A stretch of 64,000 nucleotides of DNA, taken from contig NZ_FOGY01000010.1 of the NCBI RefSeq assembly GCF_900111345.1, positions 149,737-213,736 on the forward strand, read 5' to 3'. A model generated the notes under the pieces. The model worked only from the letters and a program-made list of their open reading frames with translations. It was not told where the DNA came from and ran no database searches. This document shows positions 45,238-56,370 of the stretch, piece after piece (the first letter of the stretch is position 1; each line of letters begins with the position of its first letter). The translations under genes were made by a program, and so were the position numbers. This stretch comes from Psychrobacillus sp. OK032 (lineage in GTDB: Bacteria; Bacillota; Bacilli; Bacillales_A; Planococcaceae).

Positions 45238-45271
45238 AAGAAAAACTCTTGCAAAAATGCGAGAGTTTGAA
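45238..45271 (-). terminator. terminator between noc and parA
   Basis: Minus strand stem AAACTCTCGCA / TGCAAGAGTTT followed by TTCTTTT, just after the noc stop. Confidence 0.7.
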
Positions 45272-45283
45272 TTTGATAATATA

Positions 45284-46156
45284 TTATGATTTCTTTTTAG
45301 GTATTCTTACAGTAATTTGATAAAATTCTTCCATATCTTCTTCTTCTGTTTTAATATTAATACCACTTTTGGTAACCATTGATAAAGATTGCTTTATCGT
45401 ATTTAATGCAATTCGTACATCTTTACTAACGGCTTTCCTTTTTGGTTTAGCTGCTTTTTTATCCTCTTTTAATGGAGGGTTTATTATTTCATCTACTTTT
45501 TGTTCCAATTGTTTCACATTCCAATGGTTTTCCATTGTCATATTCATCAGCTGTAGCTGCATTTCTTTTTCTTTAATTTGCATTAATGCTCTTGCATGTC
45601 TTTCCGATAACTCTTTTTTCATAATCGCTTCTTGAACTTCTTCAGGAAGTTTTAGTAGTCTTAGTTTATTGGCAACAGTTGATTGACCTTTACCGAGACG
45701 TTGCGCCAATGCTTCTTGGGTAAGTTCATGTAGTTTAAGCAACTTTTGATAAGCTACCGCTTCTTCGATTGCGGTTAATTCTTCCCTTTGTAGGTTTTCT
45801 ATTAAAGCAATAGAAGCAGTTTCTTTGTCGCTTAGATTACGAATTATTGCTGGTACTTCTGTCCACTGCAATTTTGACATTGCACGAAAACGCCGTTCCC
45901 CGGCAATAATTTCATACTTTTCATCATCCATCTTGCGGATGACTATTGGTTGAATTACACCATGCGTATGGATAGTCCGAGCTAGTTCCTCTATTTTTGC
46001 TTCATCAAAAACCGTTCTCGGTTGGTATCTATTGGGTATGATTTTTTCAATTGCTATATTCACTACTTCTTCTAAACGATGTTGTGTGGGTTCCACAACT
46101 ACATCTTGTCCTTGTTTTTCAGAACTTCCGAAAAAACGAGAAAAAGGACTTTTCAT
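45284..46156 (-). CDS. noc: nucleoid occlusion protein Noc
   Basis: A 290-residue ParB paralogue that binds Noc boxes and keeps the division septum off the nucleoid. N-terminal amphipathic membrane-targeting segment [10 protein letters not shown], the ParB-type [10 protein letters not shown], helix-turn-helix [24 protein letters not shown], and a C-terminal dimerisation part. It is upstream of parA and downstream of rsmG as in B. subtilis, with a near-parS site in its leader. Confidence 0.95.
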   Translation of the reverse strand: MKSPFSRFFGSSEKQGQDVVVEPTQHRLEEVVNIAIEKIIPNRYQPRTVFDEAKIEELARTIHTHGVIQPIVIRKMDDEKYEIIAGERRFRAMSKLQWTEVPAIIRNLSDKETASIALIENLQREELTAIEEAVAYQKLLKLHELTQEALAQRLGKGQSTVANKLRLLKLPEEVQEAIMKKELSERHARALMQIKEKEMQLQLMNMTMENHWNVKQLEQKVDEIINPPLKEDKKAAKPKRKAVSKDVRIALNTIKQSLSMVTKSGINIKTEEEDMEEFYQITVRIPKKKS

Positions 46157-46223
46157 CTAACAAGCACCACCTTTTAGAAACTCTATACACTTAATATTCA
46201 CGAAAAAATAACACTACTATAAA

Positions 46224-46239
46224 TGTTTCACGTGGAACG
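46224..46239. promoter_or_regulatory. near-perfect parS site upstream of noc
   Basis: TGTTTCACGTGGAACG differs from the parS sequence inside parB by the last base only. It lies in the noc-rsmG gap, about 70 bases before the noc start. Confidence 0.65.
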
Positions 46240-46351
46240 TTCCTCAATTTAATGCACCTTAACAACTTGTCTCTGATCTCTAATTTCGTGGAGCTATTCT
46301 CTGTTTTTATATACTACTGAATTACAGACAGAAACAAGATGTTGAGTAAGG

Positions 46352-47068
46352 TTAAATAATAGGCGTTTTGTTTGGAATACCTGGCTTTCGAGGGTATCTT
46401 TTCGGTGTGCTTTTTGTTTTAGAAAAGACATATAACGTTCTCTCACTATTTTCTATAGGTAAAAGAAATGAATACTCCGCACTTTTCTCAGCACCTAGTA
46501 CATCTAGTGCTTTTTTGGCATCTTTTAACTCATCGGAAGCACTAGCGGCTTTCATCGCAATAAACCTTCCCCCTACTTTTACAAGAGGGATACATAATTC
46601 AGATAGGACAGAGAGCCTTGCTACAGCTCTTGCAGTTACGATATCATATTTTTCTCTATATTCACTGTTTTGCCCGAATTCTTCTGCTCGAGCATGTACA
46701 AATTGAACATTGGATAAGTTCAATTCTTTACTTAAATTAGTTAAAAATTGAATTCTTTTATTCAATGAATCAACTATAGTAACGCTTATATTTGGAAAAC
46801 AAATTTTTAATGGAATACTTGGAAAGCCAGCCCCTGCTCCTACATCGCAAACAGAGAAATGGCCTTCAAAATCTTCATAAAATGAAGCACTAATAGAATC
46901 AAAAAAATGTTTTAAATAGACGGAAGGTTCATCTGTAATTGCAGTTAAATTCATTTTTTCATTCCACTCAACTAGTAGTTCATAATATTTTTTAAATTGT
47001 TCTATTTGAACATCACTTAGTGTAATTCCTTTTTCATGAAGGGCTTGTTTGAATTGTTCTTCGTTCAT
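46352..47068 (-). CDS. rsmG: 16S rRNA (guanine527-N7)-methyltransferase
   Basis: A 238-residue Rossmann-fold methyltransferase (GidB). SAM-binding [14 protein letters not shown] (about 74-87), [11 protein letters not shown], and the [10 protein letters not shown] segment are typical. It modifies G527 in the decoding region; loss gives low-level streptomycin resistance. It follows mnmG by 23 bases. Confidence 0.96.
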   Translation of the reverse strand: MNEEQFKQALHEKGITLSDVQIEQFKKYYELLVEWNEKMNLTAITDEPSVYLKHFFDSISASFYEDFEGHFSVCDVGAGAGFPSIPLKICFPNISVTIVDSLNKRIQFLTNLSKELNLSNVQFVHARAEEFGQNSEYREKYDIVTARAVARLSVLSELCIPLVKVGGRFIAMKAASASDELKDAKKALDVLGAEKSAEYSFLLPIENSERTLYVFSKTKSTPKRYPRKPGIPNKTPII

Positions 47069-47091
47069 GTAGTTCTCCTTATCATTTAAGA

Positions 47092-48981
47092 CTATCCAGA
47101 TATTTTAGCTATTTTTCCTTGTTCTATATAGATAAGCAAGATAGAAATGTCCGCTGGATTTACCCCTGATATACGAGATGCCTGTGCAATAGATAATGGA
47201 CGTACTTGCTTTAATTTTTGTTTAGCTTCTGTAGCAATTCCAGAGATTGCATCATAATCAAGTAAGTCAGGAATTTTTTTGTCTTCCATTTTTTTAAGTT
47301 TTTCTACTTGTTGAAGAGATTTTTCAATATACCCTTCATATTTTACTTGAATTTCAACTTGTTCTTTTTCTTCTAATGTTAATTCTACTTCTGAAGGTAC
47401 CAGTTCGGCAACTAAATCATAGTGCATTTCTGTTCGCTTAAGCAAATCAGCTGCACGTATACCATCTTTTAACTCACTGCCTTCTACACTACGAATTAAT
47501 GCCTGTGTTACTTCATTCGGCTTAATGATTATTGTACGAAGACGAATTAATTCATCTTCTATTCGTTTCTTTTTAGCTAAAAATTGTACATATCTATCTT
47601 GAGAAACCAATCCGATTTGATAACCCATTTCCAGTAGTCTTAAATCAGCGTTATCATGACGTAATAATAATCGATATTCAGCACGTGAAGTAAGTAAACG
47701 ATACGGCTCATTTGTTCCTTTTGTCACTAAATCGTCGATTAATACTCCAATGTATGCTTCTGATCTACTTAACACTTTTTCTTCTTTGTTTAGTACCCGT
47801 AGTGCCGCATTTATACCAGCCATTAATCCTTGACCTGCTGCTTCTTCGTAACCAGAAGTGCCATTAATTTGTCCTGCTGTGTATAAGTTTTTAATTTTTT
47901 TCGTTTCAAGTGTTGGCCATAATTGAGTTGGAACCATTGCATCGTATTCAATTGCATAGCCAGCACGCATCATTTCTGCATTTTCGAGCCCAGGAACAGA
48001 AGCTATCAGTTGACGTTGTACATGCTCTGGTAGACTAGTCGAAAGTCCTTGAACATACACTTCTCTTGTATTTCTTCCTTCAGGCTCTAAGAAAATCTGA
48101 TGGCGCGGTTTATCATTAAATCGAACTACTTTATCTTCAATAGATGGACAATATCTTGGTCCAGTTCCTTTAATCATACCAGAATACATAGGTGATAAAT
48201 GTAAATTATCATTAATAATTTGGTGTGTCTCTTGACTTGTATATGTTAACCAACATGGTAATTGATCCATAATGAATTCAGTTGTTTCAAAACTAAATGC
48301 TCTAGGAACATCATCACCAGGTTGAATTTCTGTTTTACTATAGTCTACAGTTTTACTATTTACACGCGGTGGAGTACCAGTTTTAAATCGAACCAAATTA
48401 AATCCTAAATTTCGGATACTATCCGCTAACTTAATAGAAGGTTGCTGATTGTTTGGTCCACTTGAATACTTTAAGTCTCCAATGATTATTTCTCCGCGTA
48501 AAAATGTCCCAGTAGTAATAACAATTGTTTCTGCTCGGTAAATAGCACCCACTTGTGTTACAAGTCCAATGATTTTTTCATCTTCCACAAGTAATTCTTC
48601 TACAACTGCTTGGTGAATTGTTAAATTTTCTTCTTCTTCAAGAAGTCGTTTCATTTCATTTTGGTACAACACTTTGTCTGCTTGCGCACGTAGTGCTCGA
48701 ACAGCCGGACCTTTCCCAGTGTTTAGCATTCTCATTTGAATATGTGTTTTATCTATTACTTTTCCCATGGCTCCGCCTAATGCGTCAATTTCACGCACAA
48801 CAATTCCCTTCGCTGGGCCTCCGATGGATGGATTACATGGCATAAATGCAATCATATCAAGATTTATTGTCAAAACAAGCGTTTTTACACCCATTTTAGC
48901 AGCTGCTAGTGCTGCTTCCACACCTGCATGTCCTGCTCCAACAACAATCACATCGAACTTGCCTGCTTCAAAGTTTGGCAT
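47092..48981 (-). CDS. mnmG: tRNA uridine-5-carboxymethylaminomethyl modification enzyme MnmG (GidA)
   Basis: A 629-residue FAD-dependent enzyme that works with MnmE to modify wobble U34 of some tRNAs. The FAD motif [19 protein letters not shown] is at residues 14-32; family blocks [27 protein letters not shown] and [18 protein letters not shown] follow, and a C-terminal helical domain ends in [13 protein letters not shown]. It is 22 bases from mnmE. Confidence 0.97.
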   Translation of the reverse strand: MPNFEAGKFDVIVVGAGHAGVEAALAAAKMGVKTLVLTINLDMIAFMPCNPSIGGPAKGIVVREIDALGGAMGKVIDKTHIQMRMLNTGKGPAVRALRAQADKVLYQNEMKRLLEEEENLTIHQAVVEELLVEDEKIIGLVTQVGAIYRAETIVITTGTFLRGEIIIGDLKYSSGPNNQQPSIKLADSIRNLGFNLVRFKTGTPPRVNSKTVDYSKTEIQPGDDVPRAFSFETTEFIMDQLPCWLTYTSQETHQIINDNLHLSPMYSGMIKGTGPRYCPSIEDKVVRFNDKPRHQIFLEPEGRNTREVYVQGLSTSLPEHVQRQLIASVPGLENAEMMRAGYAIEYDAMVPTQLWPTLETKKIKNLYTAGQINGTSGYEEAAGQGLMAGINAALRVLNKEEKVLSRSEAYIGVLIDDLVTKGTNEPYRLLTSRAEYRLLLRHDNADLRLLEMGYQIGLVSQDRYVQFLAKKKRIEDELIRLRTIIIKPNEVTQALIRSVEGSELKDGIRAADLLKRTEMHYDLVAELVPSEVELTLEEKEQVEIQVKYEGYIEKSLQQVEKLKKMEDKKIPDLLDYDAISGIATEAKQKLKQVRPLSIAQASRISGVNPADISILLIYIEQGKIAKISG

Positions 48982-49003
48982 GTTCGTTTCTTCCTCTCAT
49001 TTT

Positions 49004-50389
49004 TTATTTTCCTAAACAAAACTGTGCAAATAACTGGTCAATTAGACTTTCTTCCACCGTATCCCCAACTATTTCACCTAAAATTTCCCAAGTCCTTGTC
49101 ACATCTATTTGAATCATATCCACTGGCACTTCATTATGTGCAGCTTCAATCGCGTCTGTCACAGTTGCTTTTGCTAAATGCAGTAAGGATATATGACGAG
49201 CATTTGATACATAGGTTAAATCCGATGCTTCAATTGATCCTTCAAAAAATAGAGAAGCTATTGCTTCTTCTAATTCATTGACCCCTTCTTCTTGAAGTAA
49301 AGAAGTCGTAACTACTCTTTTATCTCCTGCAAGTTGCTTCACTTCGTCGATATTTATTTCGGTCGGTAAATCTGTTTTATTGATTATGATAATGCAATCC
49401 ATACCTTCAATTGCTTCAAATAATCGTCTGTCTTCTTCAGTTAGTTGCTCGGCATTATTTAACACAAGTAAAATAAGATCTGCTTCTTTTAATACTTGTC
49501 GTGATTTTTCTACACCAATTTTTTCAACTATATCTTCTGTTTCTCGGATCCCAGCGGTATCTACTAATTTTAACGGAACTCCACGTACATTAACATACTC
49601 TTCTATAATATCTCTTGTCGTACCCGCTATATCTGTAACGATAGCCTTGTTCTCCTGTATTAAACTATTTAATAAAGAAGACTTTCCAACGTTCGGTCTT
49701 CCAATTATTGCAGTTGAAAGTCCTTCACGAAGTATTTTTCCTTGGGATGAGGTTATTAATAATTTATCAATTTCTTCTTTCACCCAAGTGCATTTATCAA
49801 TCATAAGTGGAAGAGTCATTTCTTCCACATCATCGTATTCTGGATAATCAATATTTACTTCTACCTGTGCTAATGTCTCAAGAAGAGCTTGTCTTAGTGT
49901 GTTAATAAGTCTAGATAATCGTCCGTCCATTTGCCCTAAAGCAACATTCATAGCCTTATCTGTTTTTGCTCTTATTAAGTCCATTACAGCCTCTGCTTGC
50001 GATAAGTCGATTCTTCCATTTAAAAATGCACGTTTCGTAAACTCACCTGGCTCTGCAATTCGTGCACCATTTATTAAAATAAGTTGTAAGACACGATTGA
50101 CCGATACAAGTCCTCCATGACAATTTATCTCAATTACATCTTCTCTTGTAAATGTTTTTGGTCCTTTCATTAAGGACAGCATTACCTCTTCTACTACCTC
50201 ATTCGTTTTCGGATCAACTAAATGTCCATAATGTATCGTATGAGATGCTTGTTTTAATAAATCTTTTTCGTTTGGTGAACGAAAAATTTTATTTGCTATA
50301 GCTACTGCATTAGTCCCACTGATTCTTACTATTGCTATAGCCCCTTCACCAAGCGGTGTAGAAATAGCTGCTATTGTATCAAATTCCAC
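49004..50389 (-). CDS. mnmE: tRNA modification GTPase MnmE (TrmE/ThdF)
   Basis: A 461-residue GTPase. The N-terminal folate-binding domain ([19 protein letters not shown]) is followed by helical parts and a G domain with [20 protein letters not shown] and NKTD. The C-terminal CLGK is a form of the CxGK motif needed for modification. It partners MnmG. Confidence 0.97.
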   Translation of the reverse strand: MEFDTIAAISTPLGEGAIAIVRISGTNAVAIANKIFRSPNEKDLLKQASHTIHYGHLVDPKTNEVVEEVMLSLMKGPKTFTREDVIEINCHGGLVSVNRVLQLILINGARIAEPGEFTKRAFLNGRIDLSQAEAVMDLIRAKTDKAMNVALGQMDGRLSRLINTLRQALLETLAQVEVNIDYPEYDDVEEMTLPLMIDKCTWVKEEIDKLLITSSQGKILREGLSTAIIGRPNVGKSSLLNSLIQENKAIVTDIAGTTRDIIEEYVNVRGVPLKLVDTAGIRETEDIVEKIGVEKSRQVLKEADLILLVLNNAEQLTEEDRRLFEAIEGMDCIIIINKTDLPTEINIDEVKQLAGDKRVVTTSLLQEEGVNELEEAIASLFFEGSIEASDLTYVSNARHISLLHLAKATVTDAIEAAHNEVPVDMIQIDVTRTWEILGEIVGDTVEESLIDQLFAQFCLGK

Positions 50390-50538
50390 AAGTGTCTACC
50401 TCCTTACAGTTTAACACTTATCCACATGTGAATAAGTAAACGAACACGACTATCTAACATATAACGATACCACAAAATACCCAAAATCAGAAGTATAGAT
50501 ACTTTTATTCGTGTGAACAATATGTACCAATTTAACCA

Positions 50539-50586
50539 CATCAATTACGCCTAGACATAATTGAATCTAGATTTTGAACTTGCGCT
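50539..50586 (-). repeat. intergenic repeat, family C, copy 1
   Basis: ATCAATTACGCCTAGACATAATTG...CTAGATTTTGAACTTGCGC matches the reverse complement of 57903-57950 (ATCAATTACGCC, ATAATTG, CCAGATTTTGAATTGCGC) with a few changes. Confidence 0.65.
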
Positions 50587-50687
50587 TAGATCTGTATGAT
50601 GCAAGTCGGTGACCGTTGTCGATGATCTTAGGCTAAGATCATTCTCAAACTCCCATTTAAAATCGTGAAAACTGCTTTTTTAAAGTT

Positions 50688-50722
50688 AAAAAAAGGGTTT
50701 CAGCTAACGAGAGCTAAAACCC
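50688..50722 (-). terminator. terminator of the rpmH-khpB run
   Basis: Minus strand stem GGGTTTTAGCT / AGCTGAAACCC with loop CTCGTT, followed by TTTTTTT. Confidence 0.8.
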
Positions 50723-50730
50723 ATTTATCT

Positions 50731-51480
50731 TTACTTTATTGGTTCTATAACTAAATAACGATTTGGATCTGTCCCCATTGAATAGGTTTCTATATCTATA
50801 CGAACAGACAGTGCATGATGAATTATCTTTCTTTCAAAAGAAGACATCGGTTCAAACTCTACTTTTTTACCCGTCCGAACAGCTTTGTCTGCCATTCTTT
50901 CCGCAAGTTGTTCTAAAGATTCTCTTCTACGCTCTCGGTAATCTCCAACATCCAATTTAATAATAATGAAGGAATTAGAGAATTTATTTGCTACAAGCTG
51001 AGATAAATTTTCAAGAGCATTCAGTGTTTGTCCGCGCTTCCCTATCAATAATGCAGCTTTATCACTATTAAGATGAAGATGAATAAACTTTCCATCTCTT
51101 TTCTCGGTTATGACTAGATCGTCTATTTTCATTTCTTTAGCTATTTCATTTATATATTGAATGGTTTCTTCTACTGCTAACTCATTTGTTTGTTTTTTTA
51201 AAGGTGCCGCATCTTCCACAATTGGCATATTTACTTCTATATCATGCACCCGTTGTGGTTTTTCTATTTCAACCTTTTCTTCTATAGAAACTTCTTCTAC
51301 TATATCTCTTTTTAAAACAGTTACTTTTACAACTGCAGGTTTTACTCCAAATCCTAGAAAACCTTTTTTACCCTCTTCCACTACTGTAATCGACACATCT
51401 TGCATGGGTAATCCTAGCTTTTCTAGTGCAATATTTATAGCTTCTTCTTTTGTAGGTGCAGTTTGCGTAATCTGATTCAT
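50731..51480 (-). CDS. khpB: RNA-binding protein KhpB (Jag/EloR, SpoIIIJ-associated)
   Basis: A 249-residue protein with an N-terminal Jag domain (KEEAINIALEKLGLP, GFLGFG), a KH domain with LLIGKRGQTLNALENLSQLVAN (the GxxG loop is GKRG), and a C-terminal R3H domain with RRRESLEQLAER and SSFERKIIHHALS. It pairs with KhpA and links RNA binding to cell elongation. Its start overlaps yidC by four bases. Confidence 0.94.
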   Translation of the reverse strand: MNQITQTAPTKEEAINIALEKLGLPMQDVSITVVEEGKKGFLGFGVKPAVVKVTVLKRDIVEEVSIEEKVEIEKPQRVHDIEVNMPIVEDAAPLKKQTNELAVEETIQYINEIAKEMKIDDLVITEKRDGKFIHLHLNSDKAALLIGKRGQTLNALENLSQLVANKFSNSFIIIKLDVGDYRERRRESLEQLAERMADKAVRTGKKVEFEPMSSFERKIIHHALSVRIDIETYSMGTDPNRYLVIEPIK

Positions 51481-52247
51481 TTTTTAGCCCCTCCCGATTT
51501 AACAGGTTCTTTTGCTTTCTTCTTCCAAGGTTTATAAATGAATAAATTTTGAATAATAGAGATAATATTTCCGATAACCCAATATAATGTTAATGCAGCC
51601 GGCAACACAATACCAAACCCGATAATCATAAATGGCATAATGTACATCATAATTTTCATTTGAGGGTTATCCATTGCTGGACCTGTACGTAAAACGATTA
51701 ATTGCATAATACCAGCAAGAATTGCAAGTATAATACTTGGCTCTGCTAATGCAAAACCTAAAAAGCTACCTAGGTTGATTTCTGGTGTATTATTCATTCG
51801 ACTTATTGCATGATAAAAACCAATTAGTATTGGCATTTGGATAAATACTGGTAAACATCCTGCAGCTGGATTGATTCCTCTTTCTTTAAAAAGAGCCATC
51901 ATCTCTTGTTGATACTTTTGTTGAGTTACTGCATCTTTTGAACCGTATTTTTCTTTTAATTTTTGTAATTCAGGTTGTACTTCTTGCATGCTTTTAGAAC
52001 TTTTTGTTTGTTTAATCATTAAAGGTAAGATTATTAAACGAATAATAATTGTTACCGTAATAATTCCTAAACCATACGTACCTAGTAAATCTTTAAAATA
52101 AGTAATAGCTGAAACTAACGGCCAAACAATGTATTGATTCCAAAATCCTTCAGAATCAGAATAGATTGGATCATTAAATTCAGTACAACCAGCAAGTAGT
52201 GCAGTTGCCACTATCAGCAACAGTACTAATGATAATCTTTTTTTCAA
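51477..52247 (-). CDS. yidC: membrane protein insertase YidC/OxaA (SpoIIIJ type)
   Basis: A 256-residue insertase. A lipoprotein signal ending in ALLAGC (Cys about residue 20) precedes five transmembrane helices, with the conserved GLGIITVTIIIRLIILPLMI (first core helix, groove Arg) and GCLPVFIQMPILIGFY. It inserts small membrane proteins and, in spore formers, SpoIIIJ supports sigma-G activation. Encoded right after rnpA. Confidence 0.95.
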   Translation of the reverse strand: MKKRLSLVLLLIVATALLAGCTEFNDPIYSDSEGFWNQYIVWPLVSAITYFKDLLGTYGLGIITVTIIIRLIILPLMIKQTKSSKSMQEVQPELQKLKEKYGSKDAVTQQKYQQEMMALFKERGINPAAGCLPVFIQMPILIGFYHAISRMNNTPEINLGSFLGFALAEPSIILAILAGIMQLIVLRTGPAMDNPQMKIMMYIMPFMIIGFGIVLPAALTLYWVIGNIISIIQNLFIYKPWKKKAKEPVKSGGAKK

Positions 52248-52307
52248 CCTTCTTTCCCCCTAATTATATATCTTCTTATCATATTACCATTTCTAAGAAA
52301 GTCTACA

Positions 52308-52652
52308 CTAGCTTTTCTTTTTGATTACCTTTGCAATTTTTAGAACATGTTCTAAACTCTTTTTAGTTTCGTGAAAATCTAGCTTGGCCGCCGGATTTCT
52401 GGCGATAATTATATAATCCATTTTTGAATAGACTTGATCATGTATTTCTAAAAAGGTTTGTCTTATATATCTTTTTATACGATTACGGACTACTGCATTA
52501 CCTACTTTTTTACTGACCGATAATCCAACACGATAATAATCCTCTTCTTTTGCTAAGCAATAGACAACGAATTGTCTATTAGCAAATGACTTACCTTTTT
52601 TAAAAATCTCTTGGAACTCTGCATTTCTTTTTATTCGTTGTCTTTTATTCAT
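52308..52652 (-). CDS. rnpA: ribonuclease P protein component
   Basis: A 114-residue basic protein that aids RNase P RNA in cutting tRNA 5' leaders. The RNR motif [14 protein letters not shown] and the [15 protein letters not shown] segment are present. It follows rpmH, with a terminator-like hairpin between the genes that could reduce its expression relative to L34. Confidence 0.96.
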   Translation of the reverse strand: MNKRQRIKRNAEFQEIFKKGKSFANRQFVVYCLAKEEDYYRVGLSVSKKVGNAVVRNRIKRYIRQTFLEIHDQVYSKMDYIIIARNPAAKLDFHETKKSLEHVLKIAKVIKKKS

Positions 52653-52680
52653 CGTTTCACCTGCTCCGACTAATCGTTAT

Positions 52681-52714
52681 AAAAGAAAAAAAAGACCACT
52701 GAATGGTCAGTGGA
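52681..52714 (-). terminator. hairpin terminator between rpmH and rnpA
   Basis: Minus strand stem CCACTGA / TCAGTGG with a four-base loop and flanking GT/TC, followed by TTTTTTTTTC. It lies directly after rpmH, likely a partial terminator. Confidence 0.75.
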
Positions 52715-52715
52715 C

Positions 52716-52850
52716 TTATGCTGATAATACTTTTCTTCCTTTTGCACGGCGTGCTGCTAATACGCGGCGACCGTTTTTTGTACTCATACGTGCGCGGAAA
52801 CCGTGATTTTTTGCACGTTTACGGCTATTTGGTTGGAATGTACGTTTCAT
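52716..52850 (-). CDS. rpmH: 50S ribosomal protein L34
   Basis: A 44-residue protein reading [20 protein letters not shown] and ending in KGRKVLSA. It is the canonical L34, rich in Arg and Lys. AGGAGGTGT lies upstream of ATG at 52850. It marks the left edge of oriC, transcribed away from dnaA. Confidence 0.98.
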   Translation of the reverse strand: MKRTFQPNSRKRAKNHGFRARMSTKNGRRVLAARRAKGRKVLSA

Positions 52851-53367
52851 CTATATGACACCTCCTGAGTGATCATCTACAATTTTCTTTAGACAGTCTC
52901 CGATATTATATATAACTCCTGACATTATGTCAATTATTTTTCTAATTCTTTTAGTCCTTTTAAAAAATAGGTTTATCCACAATTATTATTGTTTCACATA
53001 TTTGCCTGTGCATAAGAAAATAAACAGAAAAAAATATCCACAAGAGTTATGAACATGTTCTGAACATAACCATACCTTGTGGACAACTCATAATGTTAAT
53101 AATTTGATTATTGTGGATAACTCTTAAATCTCTTGTAATTACAATGTTTTTTTGTTACGATATTTGTGTTTTACTTTTTCAATTGAATTTCACCATTTTT
53201 CTTATCCACAGTTGTTAGTAATCTGTGGATAAGTTTTTCCACGCACGTTTACAATATTTATCCACAGGGAGTGGATTTGTGTATATGTCTTTAATTTATA
53301 CATATTAATTATTTTTGCAGGATATAAATAAGAACGTTTTACTATCCTAAAAAAGGAGACTAGATTA
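52851..53367. other. oriC: oriC, left part (incA/incB-like region)
   Basis: Five perfect DnaA boxes at 52973-52981 (+), 53112-53120 (-), 53202-53210 (+), 53224-53232 (-) and 53258-53266 (+), and one-mismatch boxes at 53007 (-), 53034 (+) and 53078 (-). They are set in AT-rich DNA between rpmH and dnaA, the Bacillus-type bipartite origin. The AT-rich stretch 53281-53335 holds the likely dnaA promoter. Confidence 0.92.
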
Positions 53368-54711
53368 TTGGAACATTTAGAAGAACTTTGGGCAAAGGTT
53401 CTCTCTGAAGTAGAAAAGAAAACATCGAAACCTAGTTTTGAAACTTGGTTAAAGTCGACGAAGCTACTTTCATATAAAGGAGAGACTGTTACAATAGCTG
53501 CGCCAAATTCCTTTGCAAGAGACTGGCTTGAAAACCATTATGTCCATTTAATTGCTGGAATTTTGACAGAAGTGACTGGTAACGAACTTCTTATTTCTTT
53601 TGTTGTACCAAAGAACCAAGACGTAGAAGATTTTGATATACCGAAACCGAAAATCCCTAATAATAATGGAGATCAATCTGATTTTTCACCTGGAATACTA
53701 AATTCCAAATATACATTCGATACATTTGTAATAGGTTCAGGAAACCGCTTCGCTCATGCTGCTTCATTAGCTGTAGCAGAAGCACCAGCAAAAGCATATA
53801 ATCCTCTATTCATATATGGAGGAGTAGGATTAGGTAAAACCCACTTAATGCATGCGATTGGTCATTATGTAAAAGAACACAATCCAACTGCAAAAGTGGT
53901 TTATTTATCTTCTGAAAAGTTTACGAATGAATTTATTAACTCAATTCGAGACAATAAAACAATTGAATTTCGCAATAAATATCGGAACATAGATGTCCTG
54001 TTAATAGATGATATTCAATTCCTTGCAGGAAAAGAATCAACTCAAGAAGAATTTTTTCATACTTTCAATGCACTACATGAAGAATCTAAACAAATTGTTA
54101 TATCAAGTGATCGACCTCCAAAAGAAATCCCTACACTAGAAGATCGACTGCGTTCTCGCTTTGAATGGGGACTAATCACAGATATAGCACCTCCAGATTT
54201 AGAAACAAGAATTGCTATTTTACGTAAAAAGGCAAGAGCCGACGGACTAGATATTTCCGATGAAGTAATGGCCTATATAGCAAATCAAATCGATTCGAAT
54301 ATTCGGGAATTAGAAGGTGCACTAATACGAGTAGTTGCATATTCTTCTCTTGTAAATAAAGATATAAACCCTGAACTTGCAACGGAAGCGCTAAAGGATA
54401 TTATGCCGAACGCACGTCCTAGAATTATTACCATCTTAGACATTCAAAAAGTAGTTGGAGAACATTTTCACATTAGATTGGAAGATTTCACGGCTAAAAA
54501 ACGGACAAAATCTATTGCATTCCCTCGCCAAGTTGCCATGTATCTTTCTAGAGAATTAACCGATTTTTCTTTACCGAAAATTGGAGAAGAGTTTGGAGGA
54601 CGCGATCACACAACTGTTATTCATGCACACGAGAAAATTTCTAAAATGCTTAAGGATGATACAAATTTACAAGATGACTTAAAACAAATTAAATCTATTT
54701 TAGGGAGATAA
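53368..54711 (+). CDS. dnaA: chromosomal replication initiator DnaA
   Basis: A 447-residue initiator. Domain I ([20 protein letters not shown]) contacts partners such as SirA and DnaD, a linker follows (about 85-112), domain III has Walker [14 protein letters not shown] and Walker [11 protein letters not shown], and domain IV ends with [15 protein letters not shown] for DnaA-box recognition. It starts at TTG 53368 with AAAGGAG 11 bases upstream. Flanked on both sides by its own binding sites, it is likely autoregulated. Confidence 0.98.
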   Translation: MEHLEELWAKVLSEVEKKTSKPSFETWLKSTKLLSYKGETVTIAAPNSFARDWLENHYVHLIAGILTEVTGNELLISFVVPKNQDVEDFDIPKPKIPNNNGDQSDFSPGILNSKYTFDTFVIGSGNRFAHAASLAVAEAPAKAYNPLFIYGGVGLGKTHLMHAIGHYVKEHNPTAKVVYLSSEKFTNEFINSIRDNKTIEFRNKYRNIDVLLIDDIQFLAGKESTQEEFFHTFNALHEESKQIVISSDRPPKEIPTLEDRLRSRFEWGLITDIAPPDLETRIAILRKKARADGLDISDEVMAYIANQIDSNIRELEGALIRVVAYSSLVNKDINPELATEALKDIMPNARPRIITILDIQKVVGEHFHIRLEDFTAKKRTKSIAFPRQVAMYLSRELTDFSLPKIGEEFGGRDHTTVIHAHEKISKMLKDDTNLQDDLKQIKSILGR

Positions 54712-54882
54712 AAATTTTGTGGATAAGTTTATTTCTTTTGTGCACACTTAAGAACAACTTATGCACATGTGGATAGTTAGGCATTAATGGGTTAAGATAT
54801 ACTTATCAACATATCCACAGGCCCTATTACTATATCTATTAATCTTTTAAAGAAATAATAACTATATAAGTGAGGTACAAAA
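54712..54882. other. oriC: oriC, right part (incC-like, unwinding region)
   Basis: DnaA boxes at 54718-54726 (-, perfect), 54759-54767 (+), 54768-54776 (-) and 54811-54819 (+) lie between dnaA and dnaN. The last, ATATCCACA, is followed by GGCCC and then ATTACTATATCTATTAATC, which resembles the B. subtilis unwinding element: GC-rich spacer plus AT-rich trinucleotide steps (DnaA-trio). Duplex opening is expected here. Confidence 0.85.
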
Positions 54883-56019
54883 ATGAAATTTGAAGTAATG
54901 AGAGATAGTTTATTAGAGGGATTAAATGATGTAATGAAAGCAGTAAGTTCAAAAACGACAGTCCCAATTTTAACTGGTCTTAAATTAGAAGTTTCACAAA
55001 AGGGACTTTATATCACTGGTAGTGATTCTGATATCACTATTCAAACGTATATACCAACAGAAAAAAATGGAGAACAAATTATTAAAGTAACAGAAGCAGG
55101 ATCAATAGTTTTACAAGCCCGTGTTTTTAATGAGATTGTACGAAAACTTCCTACTAACGATGTAGAAATCGAAGTAACCAATCAATTTCAAACACATATA
55201 CGCTCAGGTAAATCTGAGTTTAACTTAATTGGATTAGATGCTTCCGAATACCCATTACTACCTCAAATTGAAGAGGATCGCCAGTTCTTCATAGCTTCTG
55301 ATTTATTAAAATCAATTATTAGAGAAACTGTATTTGCTGTATCTACTTCAGAGAGTCGTCCAGTACTTACAGGTGTTAATTGGCAAGTAAAAGAAGGTGA
55401 GCTTCACTGCGTAGCAACAGACAGCCATCGTTTAGCTAAAAGAAAAACAGCACTGAAAGATTTGCCGCAAGAAGAATATAGTGTTGTAATTCCTGGGAAA
55501 AGCTTAAATGAATTGAACAAAATATTAGAAGAAACATCTTCTGAAGTAGCAATTGTCATGACACAGCAACAAATACTGTTTAAAACGGGAGATGTATTAT
55601 TCTATTCAAGATTGTTGGAAGGAAATTACCCGGATACATCAAGATTAATTCCAAATGAATATAAAACGACAATTTTAGTTAACGGAAAATCATTACTCCA
55701 AGCAATAGATCGAGCTTCTTTACTTGCAAGAGAAGAAAGAAATAATGTCGTTCGTTTTTCAACTCTTGGACAAGGGTTTGTCGAGGTATCTTCTAATTCA
55801 CCTGAAATAGGAAATGTAGAAGAACAAATTCAGGCAGAATCTATAGACGGTGAAGAGTTGAAACTTTCTTTTAGTGCAAAATATATGATGGATGCTTTAA
55901 AAGCGATTGATGGTCAAGATGTAAAGATCTTATTCTCTGGAGCAATGAGACCTTTTGTACTGAAGTCAGTTCACGATGATTCTATTTTGCAACTTATTTT
56001 ACCTGTAAGAACTTATTAA
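54883..56019 (+). CDS. dnaN: DNA polymerase III sliding clamp (beta subunit)
   Basis: A 378-residue clamp with three similar domains. N-terminal MKFEVMRDSLLEGLNDVMKAV, VATDSHRLAKRKT in domain 2, and the C-terminal LILPVRTY, part of the partner-binding cleft, are typical. It encircles DNA and tethers polymerases. Follows oriC and has its own terminator. Confidence 0.97.
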   Translation: MKFEVMRDSLLEGLNDVMKAVSSKTTVPILTGLKLEVSQKGLYITGSDSDITIQTYIPTEKNGEQIIKVTEAGSIVLQARVFNEIVRKLPTNDVEIEVTNQFQTHIRSGKSEFNLIGLDASEYPLLPQIEEDRQFFIASDLLKSIIRETVFAVSTSESRPVLTGVNWQVKEGELHCVATDSHRLAKRKTALKDLPQEEYSVVIPGKSLNELNKILEETSSEVAIVMTQQQILFKTGDVLFYSRLLEGNYPDTSRLIPNEYKTTILVNGKSLLQAIDRASLLAREERNNVVRFSTLGQGFVEVSSNSPEIGNVEEQIQAESIDGEELKLSFSAKYMMDALKAIDGQDVKILFSGAMRPFVLKSVHDDSILQLILPVRTY

Positions 56020-56048
56020 TTTGAAATAATTAAACGTAATAAAATGGG

Positions 56049-56076
56049 GATAGTCACAATTGTGGCTATCTTTTTT
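56049..56076 (+). terminator. terminator of dnaN
   Basis: Stem GATAGTCACA / TGTGGCTATC followed by TTTTTT. Confidence 0.8.
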
Positions 56077-56330
56077 ACACTTTTACAAAATATACGATTT
56101 GTGGATAACAATTTCTTAACAACATAAGATATGCTACTTTCTCAGAAATAATTCATAACAATCATTGAAGTCGCAAATTGATCGCTTTCAATGACGGGTT
56201 TGTTGCTATAAGTCATTCCATTTACTGGATTCATACATTGTAAAACTACATATTGTTGGGAATTAGCCCGGTGTTCCTAGTAAATCTAAAGCTCTAATAA
56301 ATTTAGATGATTATTAGATAGCAGGTTCTA

Positions 56331-56370
56331 TTGATTGAAGCGGAAAGCGTCCGCCTGAAGCGAAAATCAT
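56331..56370 (+). repeat. intergenic repeat, family A (deletion derivative)
   Basis: TTGATTGAAGCGGAAAGCGT then CCGCCTGAAGCGAAAATCAT: the left end of the element joined to its right end, with near-inverted termini TTGATT...AAATCA. The core present in longer copies is missing. Confidence 0.55.

Larger units (their letters stand above)
50390..50730. other. gap between khpB and mnmE: DnaA box and repeat C
   Basis: No gene is seen in these 341 bases. They hold a perfect DnaA box TTATCCACA at 50417-50425, a copy of repeat family C (50539-50586), an imperfect hairpin GATGATCTTA-GGC-TAAGATCATT (about 50620-50643), and the khpB terminator at 50688-50722. Confidence 0.5.

Noticed and set aside
50615..50645. 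Hairpin GATGATCTTA / TAAGATCATT as a small RNA
   Set aside because: No promoter or T-run is nearby, and it is next to a worn repeat; more likely debris than an RNA gene.
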